Source: an uncultured Pelagibacteraceae bacterium (GTDB lineage: Bacteria > Pseudomonadota > Alphaproteobacteria > Pelagibacterales > Pelagibacteraceae). Taken from it: 64,000 bases of DNA. This document shows, in pieces, positions 17,929 through 27,602 of the stretch. Positions within the stretch are counted from its first letter, which is position 1. Each line of letters opens with the position of its first letter. The notes under the pieces are model-generated. The model was given only the letters and a program-made list of their open reading frames with translations. It was not told where the DNA came from and made no database searches. Location: contig CACMFU010000004.1 in the NCBI GenBank assembly GCA_902613065.1, forward strand, positions 1 through 64,000, in the 5' to 3' direction. The position numbers and the translations under genes were made by a program.

Positions 17929-18636
17929 ATGATAGAATTATTTGTTGCATTTGGAGCTGGATTGATAAGCTTTTTGTCTCCATGTGTACTTCCATTAATA
18001 CCTGGATATATATCTTATATTTCTGGAAGCTCTTTAAATGAATTATTAGAAAAAAAAACGATTAATATATTCCCTATAGTTTTATTTACTTTTGGTTTTT
18101 CAATTGTTTTTATAAGCTTTGGAGCTACCGCAACTTTTTTAGGTTCTTTAATTTTAAGTAACTCTTTTGAACTAAGAATTATTGCAGGAAGTATTATAAT
18201 TATTTTCTCCCTTCATATTATGGGATTAATTAATATTAAGTTTTTAAATTATGAAAAAAGAATTAATACTGAGATTAAATCAGGAAATTTTAGCTCAATA
18301 TTAGTTGGTATGGCATTTGGATTTGGATGGACTCCATGTATTGGACCTATTTTAGGATCAATATTAGCTCTAGCTTCAATTGAGCAAAGTTTGAACCGAG
18401 GTATATTGTTACTTGTGTTCTATTCACTTGGTTTAGCACTGCCTTTTATTGCATCAGGTTATTTGATTCAACGTTTTATGGTTGTTACAAAAAATCTAAA
18501 ATCAAAAATGATAACTATTTCAAGAGTTGGTGGAGGATTATTATTGATAACAGGAATATTAATGATTACAAACCAGTTGCAAGCTTTAGGATTTTACATA
18601 TTAAAGTATTTTCCTATACTTCAAAAACTTGGATAA
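17929..18636 (+). CDS. ccdA: Cytochrome c biogenesis protein CcdA (DsbD-like membrane domain)
   Basis: Inner-membrane thiol transporter passing electrons from cytosolic thioredoxin to periplasmic thiol proteins for cytochrome c maturation. It has 235 residues with six hydrophobic helices. The two redox cysteines sit in the paired motifs L-S-P-C-V-L-P-L near residue 20 and T-P-C-I-G-P-I near 138. There is no thioredoxin domain, as expected for CcdA. It starts directly after the ppc stop, so it is co-transcribed with an unrelated gene. Confidence 0.9.
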   Translation: MIELFVAFGAGLISFLSPCVLPLIPGYISYISGSSLNELLEKKTINIFPIVLFTFGFSIVFISFGATATFLGSLILSNSFELRIIAGSIIIIFSLHIMGLINIKFLNYEKRINTEIKSGNFSSILVGMAFGFGWTPCIGPILGSILALASIEQSLNRGILLLVFYSLGLALPFIASGYLIQRFMVVTKNLKSKMITISRVGGGLLLITGILMITNQLQALGFYILKYFPILQKLG

Positions 18637-18638
18637 AA

Positions 18639-19226
18639 ATGAAAATATATCAAATCGATTGCAGTGCTAGAAAAGAAGGTTCTACCTCAAGGATGCTTGC
18701 AAAAAAAATACTTGATAAAGTTAAAAAAGATAATGATGAGGTCATTTATAGAGACCTAGATGACGAAATGCTTTTTATTTCTGGCTTAACTGAGTCTGGA
18801 ATGAAAATTCCAGAGAATGAGCAAACAGATGAACATAAAAAAATGTTTGAATTATCTGATAAGTTAGTATCTGAGTTAAAAGAATGTGATGTAATTATTA
18901 TATCAGTGCCAATTTATAATTTTGGCCCACCAGCAACCCTTAAAGCTTGGGCTGATCTTGCAGCCAGAGTAAAATTGACATTTAAATATGGGGATGACGG
19001 AAGAAGAAAAGGTTTATTAGAAGATAAGCAGGTATATTTAGTAATTACTTCTGGCGGAACAAAAATACAAGGTGAAGAAGACTTTTTAACTCCGTGGTTA
19101 ATACATATGTTAAATTTTTTTGGTATTAAAAAAATCGATATAGTTGCAGCAGATCAAATGGCTTTAGATTATGAAAAGTCGATAAAAAACGCTGAAGAAA
19201 AAATAAAAGAATTATTTAAAGATTAA
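18639..19226 (+). CDS. azoR: FMN-dependent NADH:quinone oxidoreductase / azoreductase-like
   Basis: Flavodoxin-fold FMN enzyme that reduces quinones or azo compounds with NADH in two-electron steps, 195 residues, close to E. coli AzoR (201). The FMN phosphate loop S-A-R-K-E-G-S-T-S is at residues 9-17, and P-I-Y-N-F-G-P-P-A-T-L-K near 97 forms the flavin-binding strand characteristic of AzoR. It begins 2 bases after ccdA. Its last 11 bases overlap the end of the convergent dioxygenase gene. Confidence 0.85.
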   Translation: MKIYQIDCSARKEGSTSRMLAKKILDKVKKDNDEVIYRDLDDEMLFISGLTESGMKIPENEQTDEHKKMFELSDKLVSELKECDVIIISVPIYNFGPPATLKAWADLAARVKLTFKYGDDGRRKGLLEDKQVYLVITSGGTKIQGEEDFLTPWLIHMLNFFGIKKIDIVAADQMALDYEKSIKNAEEKIKELFKD

Positions 19227-20319
19227 ATTTTCTTTTTAAATGTCTAAGTTTACCTTCTGTACTGTCGAAATCAATGTAGCATCCTTGTAAATATCTATCA
19301 CCTTCGTTAACATCATACTTTGTTCTTCCATGAAGTAATCTATGATTGTCCATCATTAATAAATCTCCAGTTTCTAATTTAAATTCAACTTTATATTTAT
19401 CAGAGTTATATAATTCAGAAATTTTATTTCTAGCTTTATAGAATAAATCCAATTTTGATTTTTCTAATATCGGAGCATAATCTAATCTTGGACTAAATCT
19501 AACTTGTTTAAAATTATTTTTTTCATCCAATTTAATTAACTCAGACATATCTTCTAGAACAACTGTATTGTCTATAAATTTAAATTTTACTTTAACTGAA
19601 GATAAAATTTCATAATATTCTGGATAATCCTCTTTGATTTTTTCACTTACTGTGTAACCATCAACCAAGGTAGAATTTCCTCCACTCACATTATTTGTAA
19701 TACAATGCAATAATTGAACACAAGGAACTGGTTTTCTATACGGATTATCTGTATGTGGAGATAATGCTAATGATGTATAAGCTAAATCATTTGGATTAGG
19801 CACAGATCTTACATTAAAAAATTCCCCAAAATTAGTTCTTCTGACACTGCCAATTGAATTTGCAAATTTAATAATAAAATTATCTTCAGTTGTAACATTA
19901 GTTAAAACTACAAAACCATATTTATAGAATGATACTAATAAATCATACATGTTTTTTTTTTCAAAAATATCATTTTCAAATTTAAATTTTTGAAAATTAT
20001 TAAAATTTGAATCCCATTTAATTTTATCAATTGAAATAGGATCAAAATTTTGCGATTTATACTCATTTAATATTTGATCTTCTTTTATTTTATAATTGGT
20101 TCCATCATTGAAAAATAAATTAAGTAATCCATCTTCATTCTCAATTTTTTCTATATCAATGTTAGTATTTATAGAATTTGGATCAAATAATCTTTGTTGA
20201 TTTCCTTTATCCAGAGCATCTTCGTTATTTATTCTTTCTCTAAGCCAAAATGGATGTATTTCTTCTTTATTATTCCCACTATTTATAAATACTTTTTTAG
20301 AATCGATTTCTATTTTCAT
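19216..20319 (-). CDS. Gamma-butyrobetaine dioxygenase-like Fe(II)/2-oxoglutarate oxygenase
   Basis: Non-heme iron oxygenase of the GBBH/TauD family, 367 residues, cytosolic. The N-terminal DUF971-like domain (H-P-F-W-L-R-E-R near 22-29) precedes the double-stranded beta-helix with iron ligands H189 and D191 (H-T-D), H330 (L-L-H-G-R) and 2-oxoglutarate Arg342. In characterised GBBH the N-terminal domain holds zinc through three Cys and one His; here none of those cysteines is present after W-L-R-E-R. Hydroxylation of gamma-butyrobetaine to carnitine is the closest known reaction, but the substrate could be another betaine. The gene stands alone, divergent from hisN. Confidence 0.78.
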   Translation of the reverse strand: MKIEIDSKKVFINSGNNKEEIHPFWLRERINNEDALDKGNQQRLFDPNSINTNIDIEKIENEDGLLNLFFNDGTNYKIKEDQILNEYKSQNFDPISIDKIKWDSNFNNFQKFKFENDIFEKKNMYDLLVSFYKYGFVVLTNVTTEDNFIIKFANSIGSVRRTNFGEFFNVRSVPNPNDLAYTSLALSPHTDNPYRKPVPCVQLLHCITNNVSGGNSTLVDGYTVSEKIKEDYPEYYEILSSVKVKFKFIDNTVVLEDMSELIKLDEKNNFKQVRFSPRLDYAPILEKSKLDLFYKARNKISELYNSDKYKVEFKLETGDLLMMDNHRLLHGRTKYDVNEGDRYLQGCYIDFDSTEGKLRHLKRKFNL

Positions 20320-20406
20320 CTATCTGGATTCTTCTATCAAATTCTAAAATTTTCAAGATATTTTATTTGAACTAGTAGTATATTTTAACTATTACTCATC
20401 AGATAA

Positions 20407-21210
20407 ATGACCTTCAAAAAAACAAAAGATTTCAAGATTTATTACACCTTTTTGAATAAGCTTGCTAAGGATTTAACTAATTTTTATTATACTAAACTTA
20501 ACAAAACTTTTACAATTAATAACAAGTTAAAAGGTAAAGGTTATGATCCCGTTACCAGTGCTGATAAAGCTTTTGAAAAATTTATAAGAAAAAAGATTAA
20601 TGATAAGTTCCCAGATCATCAAATTATCGGTGAAGAGTTTGGTGCAAAAAAAACAAAAAGTCTATTTTCATGGATAATTGACCCAATTGATGGGACAAGA
20701 TCATTTGTCGCTGGAAATCCTACATGGAGCAATTTAATTTCTCTAAATTATAACGACGCCCCTATAGTTGGTTTAGCAAATTTTCCAAGAATGAAAAGAT
20801 ACTATTTAAATCAAGATGATAAATCTGCTTTTATGTTTGAAAATGGAAAAAAAAGAAAATTAAAAGTAAACAAAAAAATAAAATTTGATTATTTGAAATT
20901 AGCTGCTGCTTTTCACGGAACTTTATCTTTTCAAAAACAAAAAAAAATAATGAAATTTATCAAGAGAATGCAGTTTCCATGTTTCGATGCACTAACATAT
21001 TGCCAATTAGCAGAGGGAAGACTAGATATTGTAGCTCAATGTGCAAACAAAATTTGGGACATACATCCGATAATACCAATTATTAAAGCATCAGGTGGAA
21101 TAATTACTACATGGGATAATAAAGATGCTTCATTAGGTGGAAACATAATTGTTTCAAATAATTTATCAAATCATAAAAAAATTTTAAAATTACTCAAGCC
21201 AGCTACATGA
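20407..21210 (+). CDS. hisN: Histidinol-phosphatase (inositol monophosphatase family)
   Basis: Mg-dependent phosphatase of the IMPase fold, 267 residues. Metal ligands are in G-E-E-F-G (E76/E77), I-D-P-I-D-G-T (D92, D95) and I-W-D-I-H near 219. The sequence after the aspartates, T-R-S-F-V-A-G-N-P, is the HisN-type variant rather than the T-T-N-F of inositol phosphatases. It would make L-histidinol from its phosphate; no other histidine gene is nearby. The following amidotransferase overlaps by 4 bases (ATGA), so the two are translated together. Confidence 0.78.
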   Translation: MTFKKTKDFKIYYTFLNKLAKDLTNFYYTKLNKTFTINNKLKGKGYDPVTSADKAFEKFIRKKINDKFPDHQIIGEEFGAKKTKSLFSWIIDPIDGTRSFVAGNPTWSNLISLNYNDAPIVGLANFPRMKRYYLNQDDKSAFMFENGKKRKLKVNKKIKFDYLKLAAAFHGTLSFQKQKKIMKFIKRMQFPCFDALTYCQLAEGRLDIVAQCANKIWDIHPIIPIIKASGGIITTWDNKDASLGGNIIVSNNLSNHKKILKLLKPAT

Positions 21211-21932
21211 AAAATATAATTGTTCTTCAACACATTAAAATTGAGGATCCTGGTTATATTAAAGATTTAATGTTAAAGGATAAAGTTCATATTAAAACTG
21301 TAGAACTTGACGAAGGAGAAAAAATACCTGATGATTTAACTGGATTTGATGCAATGTTTTGTATGGGCGGACCAATGGATACTTGGATGGAAAAAGATTA
21401 CCCTTGGTTAATAGAAGAGAAAAAAAAAATCAAAGAATTTGTAGTAGACTTAAATAAACCATATTTAGGTTTTTGTTTAGGTTGTCAATTATTAGGAGAG
21501 GTAGTTGGAGGTAAAGTAGTTAAATCAAAAAATCCAGAGATAGGTATTTTAGACATTAATTTTTTAAACAGTAAAAAGGACGATTTATTATTTAAAGAAT
21601 ATCCTGATATTATTAAATCACTCCAATGGCATTCATATGAAGTTCAAAATCTAGAAAATAATAATGATATAACTCTTTTAGCATCATCTCCTGAAACGAA
21701 ATACCAAATTTTTAAATACAAAAAACATGCTTACGGTATTCAATTTCACATAGAGATAAAAGATACCACTGTAGGAGAATGGGGATGTGTGCCTGAATAT
21801 AAGTCTGCTTTAGAGAGTCAGTTAGGACAAGGAGCTCTTGATAAATTTGATAGTGATGCGAAAGACAACATTCAATCTATGAACAAATATTCTAAAATTC
21901 TTTACGAAAACTTCAAAAAAATAGTGAATTAA
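21207..21932 (+). CDS. Class I glutamine amidotransferase-like protein
   Basis: Cytosolic protein of the GATase1 (GMP-synthase-like) family, 241 residues. The nucleophile C90 sits in G-F-C-L-G-C-Q and the His-Glu pair in Y-G-I-Q-F-H-I-E, so the triad is complete. It has no synthetase domain and no obvious partner. Stand-alone members of this family hydrolyse glutamyl compounds or glutamine, with few tested. It overlaps hisN by 4 bases and lies 61 bases upstream of a dipeptide-type binding protein. A link to gamma-glutamyl peptides is speculation. Confidence 0.75.
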   Translation: MKNIIVLQHIKIEDPGYIKDLMLKDKVHIKTVELDEGEKIPDDLTGFDAMFCMGGPMDTWMEKDYPWLIEEKKKIKEFVVDLNKPYLGFCLGCQLLGEVVGGKVVKSKNPEIGILDINFLNSKKDDLLFKEYPDIIKSLQWHSYEVQNLENNNDITLLASSPETKYQIFKYKKHAYGIQFHIEIKDTTVGEWGCVPEYKSALESQLGQGALDKFDSDAKDNIQSMNKYSKILYENFKKIVN

Positions 21933-21993
21933 ATCACTTTAGTTTACATAATTAATAAGTTAGATTTTTATTTTAATAATATAGGAGAGAGAA

Positions 21994-23556
21994 ATGAAGT
22001 ATGGGTATTTTATAAAAATTTTATTGGCTTTTTTTCTAGCTTTTGCTCCAACACAAGTATTTGCAAAAACTATTAAATGGTCAATGCAGGGTGATAGTTT
22101 AACACTTGATCCTCATGCTCAAAACGAAGGTCCTACTACTCAAGTATCTAGACAAGTATACGAAGCTCTAGTTACCAGAGGATTAGATATGAAAATTGGA
22201 CCTCAACTAGCAACAGAGTGGAGAACTCAAGGTCCTAATACTTGGATCTTTAAATTAAGAGAAGATGTTAAATTTTCTGATGGAACTCCATTTACATCTG
22301 AAGACGTTGTATTTAGTATTTTAAGAGCAAAACAGAGAACATCTGATTTTAAAGAATATATTAGTACAGTATCAGGTGTAAAAGCAGTTAATGACTACAC
22401 AGTAGAAATTACAACAAGTAAACCAAATCCAATTCTTTTAAACCAACTTTCAAACATTTTTATAATGTCAAAAAAATGGAGTGAAAAGAATTTTGCAGTC
22501 ATGGCGCAAAACTGGGATGCTGGACAAGAAACATTTTCAGCTACAAATGCTATGGGAACTGGACCATTTAAAATTACATTAAGAGAACCAAACACTAAAA
22601 CAGTTTTCAAACGTAATAAAAAATGGTGGGGAACAATGAAAGATGATAAAGTAACTGAAATTCATCTACTACCTATAAAAAATGCAGCTACTAGAGTTGC
22701 AGCTCTTTTATCTGGTGAAATTGATGTTGTTACTGATGCACCTGTGCAAGATTTAGCTAGAATTAAAAATTCACCTGCTCACAAAGTTGAAAGCACTGCT
22801 CAAATGAGAACTATATTCCTTGGTATGGATCAGGGAGCAGATAAACTTAGAACAGGTAATACAGGTGATAATCCATTCAAAAAGAAAGCAGTTAGACAAG
22901 CTCTTTATCAAGCTATAGATATTGAGGCAATTAAGAAAAAAGTAATGAGAGGTTTAAGTGAACCTGCTGGAATAATTACTTTTCCAGGTGTTAATGGATA
23001 CACAGAGGAACTTGATAAAAGACTTCCTTATGATGTAGCTGCTGCAAAAAAACTTCTAGCTGATGCTGGATATCCGAATGGATTTGAAGTTGAGCTTAGA
23101 TGTCCAAATGACAGATATGTAAATGATGAAGCTATATGCACAGCTGTTGTTGGTATGTTAGGTAAAATCGGTGTTAAAGTAAATTTATTTGCCCAAACAA
23201 AAAGTAAGCACTTTAAAGAACTAAAAGATAATCAAGGTGACTTTTATATGTTAGGTTGGGGAGTTCCAACTTTAGATAGTCATTATGTTTTCCATTACTT
23301 ATATGAAAGTGGAGCAAGCTGGAACAGAGTTAACTTTAGCAACTCTGATGTAGATGCTGCGATAAGAGTTATGGAAGGTGAAGTTAACCTAGATAAGAGA
23401 AATGCTGCGATAGCTAAAGCTTGGAAAATAGTAAAAGATGATATTTCTTATCTTCCTTTACATCACCAAGTTATATCTTGGGCTGCAAAAAAAGATGTTA
23501 ATGTTCCGATAAGACCGAATAACGAGCCGTTATTCCGTTTTGCGAGCTTTGACTAA
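21994..23556 (+). CDS. Dipeptide/oligopeptide-type ABC substrate-binding protein
   Basis: Periplasmic receptor of SBP family 5 (DppA/OppA type), 520 residues. A signal peptide ends at V-F-A; the mature start T-I-K-W-S-M-Q and T-L-D-P-H are family features. T-E-W-R-T-Q-G-P-N-T-W-I-F-K-L-R-E-D-V-K-F and the later A-D-A-G-Y-P-N-G-F match DppA-like proteins. Ribosome-binding site AGGAGAGAG. It opens the operon with two permeases and a fused double ATPase, separated from them by a stem-loop. Peptides, opines or glutathione are possible ligands. Confidence 0.87.
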   Translation: MKYGYFIKILLAFFLAFAPTQVFAKTIKWSMQGDSLTLDPHAQNEGPTTQVSRQVYEALVTRGLDMKIGPQLATEWRTQGPNTWIFKLREDVKFSDGTPFTSEDVVFSILRAKQRTSDFKEYISTVSGVKAVNDYTVEITTSKPNPILLNQLSNIFIMSKKWSEKNFAVMAQNWDAGQETFSATNAMGTGPFKITLREPNTKTVFKRNKKWWGTMKDDKVTEIHLLPIKNAATRVAALLSGEIDVVTDAPVQDLARIKNSPAHKVESTAQMRTIFLGMDQGADKLRTGNTGDNPFKKKAVRQALYQAIDIEAIKKKVMRGLSEPAGIITFPGVNGYTEELDKRLPYDVAAAKKLLADAGYPNGFEVELRCPNDRYVNDEAICTAVVGMLGKIGVKVNLFAQTKSKHFKELKDNQGDFYMLGWGVPTLDSHYVFHYLYESGASWNRVNFSNSDVDAAIRVMEGEVNLDKRNAAIAKAWKIVKDDISYLPLHHQVISWAAKKDVNVPIRPNNEPLFRFASFD

Positions 23557-23565
23557 ATAATTTAT

Positions 23566-23595
23566 TACAAGCCCTTTTTAATTAAAGGGCTTGTA
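23566..23595 (+). other. Stem-loop between binding-protein and permease genes
   Basis: A perfect 12-bp stem, TACAAGCCCTTT at 23566-23577 with AAAGGGCTTGTA at 23584-23595, has a 6-base loop. No T-tract follows on either strand, so it fits a message-stabilising or partly terminating hairpin better than a full intrinsic terminator. It begins 10 bases after the receptor stop. Confidence 0.75.
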
Positions 23596-23615
23596 TAAAA
23601 ATAAAATTTCATAAA

Positions 23616-24599
23616 TTGATAAAGTATTTTTTTAAACGATTGTTTCAATCTGCAATGGTTATGCTTGTCGTAGCTTTTGTATCTTTTTCTCTTTTTAATT
23701 TTGTAGGAGACCCAATAAATAATATGGTGGGTGAGGAAACATCAGATGAAGAAAGAGCTGAGTTAAGAGAAACCTTGGGTTTAATGGACCCAATTCATGT
23801 ACAATTTACTAGGTTTATAATTAATGCCTCTAAAGGAGAATTTGGAATATCTTATCAATTAAGAAGACCTGTATCTGAATTAATCATTGAAAGATTACCA
23901 GCAACAATTGAATTAGTTTTAATATCTGCTCTAATTGCATTGGTTTCTGGTACTTTATTGGGAGTATATACAGGCATAAAAAGAAAAGGTTTTTTGAGTG
24001 ATTTTATCTTAGCAGTTTCTTTATTAGGTGTTTCTCTTCCAACTTTTGTAATTGGTATTTTATTTATTTATCTTTTTGCAGTTATATTAGGCGTTCTACC
24101 ATCGTTTGGAAGAGGTGAGGTGGTAGATCTAGGATTTTGGTCGACAGGCTTTTTAACCATATCAGGTTTAAAAGCAATTATATTACCATCAGTTACTTTA
24201 AGTCTTTTTCAAATGACCTATATAATAAGACTCGTCAGAGCTGAAATGATGGAAATACTTCAGACTGATTACATAAAGTTTGCAAGAGCTAGAGGCATTA
24301 ATGAAAAAAGCATTAATTATAAGCACGCACTTAAAAATGGACTAATTCCAGTAATAACTATTGCTGGAATAAATATTGGAACATTAATTGCTTTTTCAAT
24401 AATTACGGAAACAGTATTTCAATGGCCAGGTATGGGATTTCTTTTTATTCAAGCTGTTCAGTTTGTAGATATTCCAATTATGTCAGCATATTTAGTATTT
24501 ATAGCATTCGTTTTTGTAATGATAAATTTTATAGTCGATATCTTGTATTACTTTATAGATCCAAGAATTAGAGTTAAAGGAGATTCAGCTAGTGGATAA
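23616..24599 (+). CDS. Dipeptide-type ABC transporter permease (DppB family)
   Basis: First inner-membrane subunit of the peptide importer, 327 residues, six helices. The typical N-terminus (M-I-K-Y-F-F-K-R-L with a long first helix), P-I-H-V-Q-F in the periplasmic part and the coupling loop with R-A-R-G-I-N-E are present. The start is a TTG, 20 bases after a strong hairpin, with no clear ribosome-binding site, which would keep its level below that of the receptor. Its end overlaps the next permease by 8 bases. Confidence 0.85.
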   Translation: MIKYFFKRLFQSAMVMLVVAFVSFSLFNFVGDPINNMVGEETSDEERAELRETLGLMDPIHVQFTRFIINASKGEFGISYQLRRPVSELIIERLPATIELVLISALIALVSGTLLGVYTGIKRKGFLSDFILAVSLLGVSLPTFVIGILFIYLFAVILGVLPSFGRGEVVDLGFWSTGFLTISGLKAIILPSVTLSLFQMTYIIRLVRAEMMEILQTDYIKFARARGINEKSINYKHALKNGLIPVITIAGINIGTLIAFSIITETVFQWPGMGFLFIQAVQFVDIPIMSAYLVFIAFVFVMINFIVDILYYFIDPRIRVKGDSASG

Positions 24600-25521
24600 T
24601 AAAGCTTTAACAACTTGGGATAAAATAAAAGATAGTGAAATTTATTTTAGTTTTATAAAATCTCCTACAGCAATAGTTTCTTCGATTTTATTAGCAATAA
24701 TATTTTTCTGTTCATTTTTTGTAGAATTTATTACACCTTATAATCCATTCGACCCATCTTCTTTATCTTTAATGGATGCATTCACCCCACCATCTTGGAC
24801 TAGCGAAGGAAAAGTAGAATTTTTACTTGGTACTGATGGACAAGGAAGAGATATGTTATCGACTATTCTTTATGGATCTAGAATATCTTTGATTGTTGGT
24901 TTCTCAGCAATTTTATTTAGTTTAATTTTAGGAGTTGGATTAGGTCTTACTGCTGGTTTTTTTGGTGGTAAGTATGAAATGATTGTTATGAGATTAACTG
25001 ATGTTCAGTTAACAGTTCCAAGTATTTTGATGGCACTTCTTGTTGATGGTATTGTGAGAGGTATAATTTCGCGTGAACTTCATGACGAGATGGCAATATA
25101 TGTTTTAATTTTTGCAATTGGTATTTCAGAGTGGCCACAGTTTGCAAGAGTATCAAGAGCAGCAACTTTAGTTGAAAAAAATAAAGATTATGTCTCAGCA
25201 TCAACAATTATTGGAGTTTCTAATTTTATAGTAATGTTTAAACATATTCTTCCAAACATTATGAGACCAGTACTTGTTATAGGAACTATAGGTCTTGCAT
25301 TAGCAATAATTGCAGAAGCCACATTGAGTTTTCTAGGTGTTGGCGTTCCTCCAACTACTCCTTCTTTAGGAACATTAATAAGACTTGGAAATGACTTTTT
25401 ATTTTCTGGTGAATGGTGGATAACTTTTTTTCCAGCAATATTCTTAGTTGTTTTGGCTTTTTCCATTAATCTATTAGGAGACTGGATGAGAGACACTCTT
25501 AATCCTAAATTGAAAAAATGA
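24592..25521 (+). CDS. Dipeptide-type ABC transporter permease (DppC family)
   Basis: Second permease subunit, 309 residues with a GTG start inside the end of the upstream gene. The DppC-type pattern is clear: helix 1, then a periplasmic stretch ending F-L-L-G-T-D-G-Q-G-R-D-M-L-S, then the core with S-R-A-A-T-L-V in the coupling region and L-S-F-L-G-V-G-V-P-P near the end. Start and stop overlaps on both sides (8 and 4 bases) imply coupled translation. Confidence 0.87.
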   Translation: MDNKALTTWDKIKDSEIYFSFIKSPTAIVSSILLAIIFFCSFFVEFITPYNPFDPSSLSLMDAFTPPSWTSEGKVEFLLGTDGQGRDMLSTILYGSRISLIVGFSAILFSLILGVGLGLTAGFFGGKYEMIVMRLTDVQLTVPSILMALLVDGIVRGIISRELHDEMAIYVLIFAIGISEWPQFARVSRAATLVEKNKDYVSASTIIGVSNFIVMFKHILPNIMRPVLVIGTIGLALAIIAEATLSFLGVGVPPTTPSLGTLIRLGNDFLFSGEWWITFFPAIFLVVLAFSINLLGDWMRDTLNPKLKK

Positions 25522-27200
25522 GTTTTTTAAAAATACAAAATTTAAGTGTAGATTATAAATTGAGAAAAGAGACAGTTCATGCTGCAAAAGATATTAATAT
25601 TGAGATAAAAAGAGGAGAAATTGTAGGATTAGTCGGGGAATCTGGGTCTGGAAAAAGTACTGTAGCAAATGCAATAATTGATTTAATTGACGAACCAGGG
25701 AAAGTATCTAAAGGATCAATTTATTTAAGCGACATAAATATTCATGAAAATAAAAAAAATATTCTAAGTTTAAGAGGAAAAAAAATTGGATTTATTTTTC
25801 AAGATCCTCAGACATCTTTAAATCCTATCTTAACAATTGGACAACAACTTATTGAAACAATCCAAACTCATTTAAACCTCAGTAACTCAAAAGCAAAAGA
25901 AAAAGCAATAAATCTTTTAAAAGAAGTAGGCATAAAAGATGCTGAAAAAAGATTTAATGATTATCCTCATCAATTTTCAGGAGGTATGAGACAAAGGGTT
26001 GTTATATCACTTTCTCTATGTTGTGAACCAGAGTTGTTAATTGCAGATGAGCCCACAACTGCACTTGATGTATCAATACAATCACAAATATTAGAACTTA
26101 TCAAAAAACTGACTAAAGAGAGAAACTTAGCAGTTATATTAATTACACATGATATGGGAGTTATAGCAGAGACTACCAATAGAGTTGCTGTCATGAAAAA
26201 TGGTAATTTGGTAGAATTGGGAACAACAAAGCAAATATTAACAGAGCCAAAAGAAACTTATACGAAAAGTTTAGTTAGTTCTGTTCCACCCACAAATAAA
26301 AAAATATCCAGATTTAAAATTATAGAGAAAGAAAGCAATAACCAGGAAAACATTAATTTAAAAATTTTAAACAGATGGAATAAAAGAGAGATTTTAAAAA
26401 AAGATTTAGTTCAAATAAAAAATCTCTGTAAAACTTTTAATGAAGGTTTTTTTACAGAAAAATCTCAAAATAATGTATTAGCAGTTGATACTGTTTCATT
26501 TAATATACAAGAGGGAAAATCTTTTGGACTTGTTGGTGAAAGTGGCAGTGGAAAAACTACAATTGCAAAAATGATTGTTAATTTATTTAAACCCACCTCA
26601 GGTGAAATTTATTTTGATGATGTATGTATTAATAATATAAAAAGTAACAAAGAATTACTTAAATTTAGAAAACAAATTCAAATGATATTCCAAGATCCGT
26701 ACTCTTCGTTGAATGGTAGGCTTAAGGTTAAAGATATCATTGCTGAACCTATAAAGTTACATGATGCAAATATTAGCTCTAATGAATTAAATGAGTATAT
26801 AAATGATCTCTTAGACTCTGTGGAGTTATCCAAGTCTTCAGCCGAAAGATATCCTCATGAGTTTTCAGGAGGACAGAGACAAAGAATTTCTATTGCAAGA
26901 GCATTAGCAACAAAACCAAGATTATTAGTTTGTGATGAGCCAACATCTGCTTTGGATGTGAGTATTCAGGCTCAAATACTAAATTTACTTAAAGATTTAC
27001 AAGAACAACTTAATTTAACTATCCTTTTTATAAGTCATGATCTACCAGTTGTTCGACAAATGTGTGATGATATTGGAGTTTTAAGGAATGGAAAACTATG
27101 CGAGGTGTCTGAGACGGAAGAGTTGTTTAAAAATCCAAATCATGAATATACTAAGGAATTATTAAGATTAATGCCTAAAATAGAAACAATTTACAATTAA
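25518..27200 (+). CDS. Fused dipeptide-type ABC ATPase (DppD-DppF in one chain)
   Basis: Double ATPase of 560 residues: the N-terminal half is DppD-like and the C-terminal half DppF-like. Each half has a full Walker A (G-E-S-G-S-G-K-S-T near 37 and G-E-S-G-S-G-K-T-T near 342), a signature (F-S-G-G-M-R-Q and F-S-G-G-Q-R-Q) and a Walker B with D-E-P-T. The conserved peptide-transporter tail (P-K-E-T-Y-T-K-S-L, N-H-E-Y-T-K-E-L-L) follows each domain. Fusion of the two ATPases is known in GsiA/YejF-type systems. Start overlaps dppC by 4 bases. Confidence 0.9.
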   Translation: MSFLKIQNLSVDYKLRKETVHAAKDINIEIKRGEIVGLVGESGSGKSTVANAIIDLIDEPGKVSKGSIYLSDINIHENKKNILSLRGKKIGFIFQDPQTSLNPILTIGQQLIETIQTHLNLSNSKAKEKAINLLKEVGIKDAEKRFNDYPHQFSGGMRQRVVISLSLCCEPELLIADEPTTALDVSIQSQILELIKKLTKERNLAVILITHDMGVIAETTNRVAVMKNGNLVELGTTKQILTEPKETYTKSLVSSVPPTNKKISRFKIIEKESNNQENINLKILNRWNKREILKKDLVQIKNLCKTFNEGFFTEKSQNNVLAVDTVSFNIQEGKSFGLVGESGSGKTTIAKMIVNLFKPTSGEIYFDDVCINNIKSNKELLKFRKQIQMIFQDPYSSLNGRLKVKDIIAEPIKLHDANISSNELNEYINDLLDSVELSKSSAERYPHEFSGGQRQRISIARALATKPRLLVCDEPTSALDVSIQAQILNLLKDLQEQLNLTILFISHDLPVVRQMCDDIGVLRNGKLCEVSETEELFKNPNHEYTKELLRLMPKIETIYN

Positions 27201-27209
27201 GGAGGTGAA

Positions 27210-27602
27210 ATGGCAGTTTTTAATATGATTGAAGAAGCTGATGCTACAGGAAAAGTGAAAGAGGTATTTGAAGATATAAAAAAGAAGAGAAATACAGACT
27301 ACATAAACAATTTTTGGAAAATGTTGGCCAACAATCCAGAAACTTTAGAGAGAACTTGGACTTCTATACAGCAAGTGATGAAAAAAGGTGCTTTGGATGA
27401 AATGACAAAAGAGCTTATTTATGTTGCAGTTTCAATGACAAATAGTTGTGAGTATTGTATTAAATCTCACAGTATCGCTGCTAAATCTAAAGGTGCTACT
27501 ACAGAGATGTTAAGCGAACTTATTGCAGTTGTAGCAATGGCAAATGAAACTAACAGACTTGTTGAATCATATCAGGTAAAAGTTGACAAAGTTTATGAAT
27601 GA
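27210..27602 (+). CDS. AhpD-like carboxymuconolactone-decarboxylase-family protein
   Basis: Small all-helical protein of 130 residues with the AhpD-type redox motif: C80 and C83 in S-C-E-Y-C, followed by H87. Proteins with this motif usually act as thiol peroxidases or disulfide reductants rather than decarboxylases. An almost perfect anti-16S match (AAGGAGGTGA) precedes the ATG, the strongest ribosome-binding site I noted here. It starts 9 bases after the fused ATPase and overlaps the DUF924 gene by 8 bases, so it probably belongs to the peptide operon's transcript. Confidence 0.8.
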   Translation: MAVFNMIEEADATGKVKEVFEDIKKKRNTDYINNFWKMLANNPETLERTWTSIQQVMKKGALDEMTKELIYVAVSMTNSCEYCIKSHSIAAKSKGATTEMLSELIAVVAMANETNRLVESYQVKVDKVYE

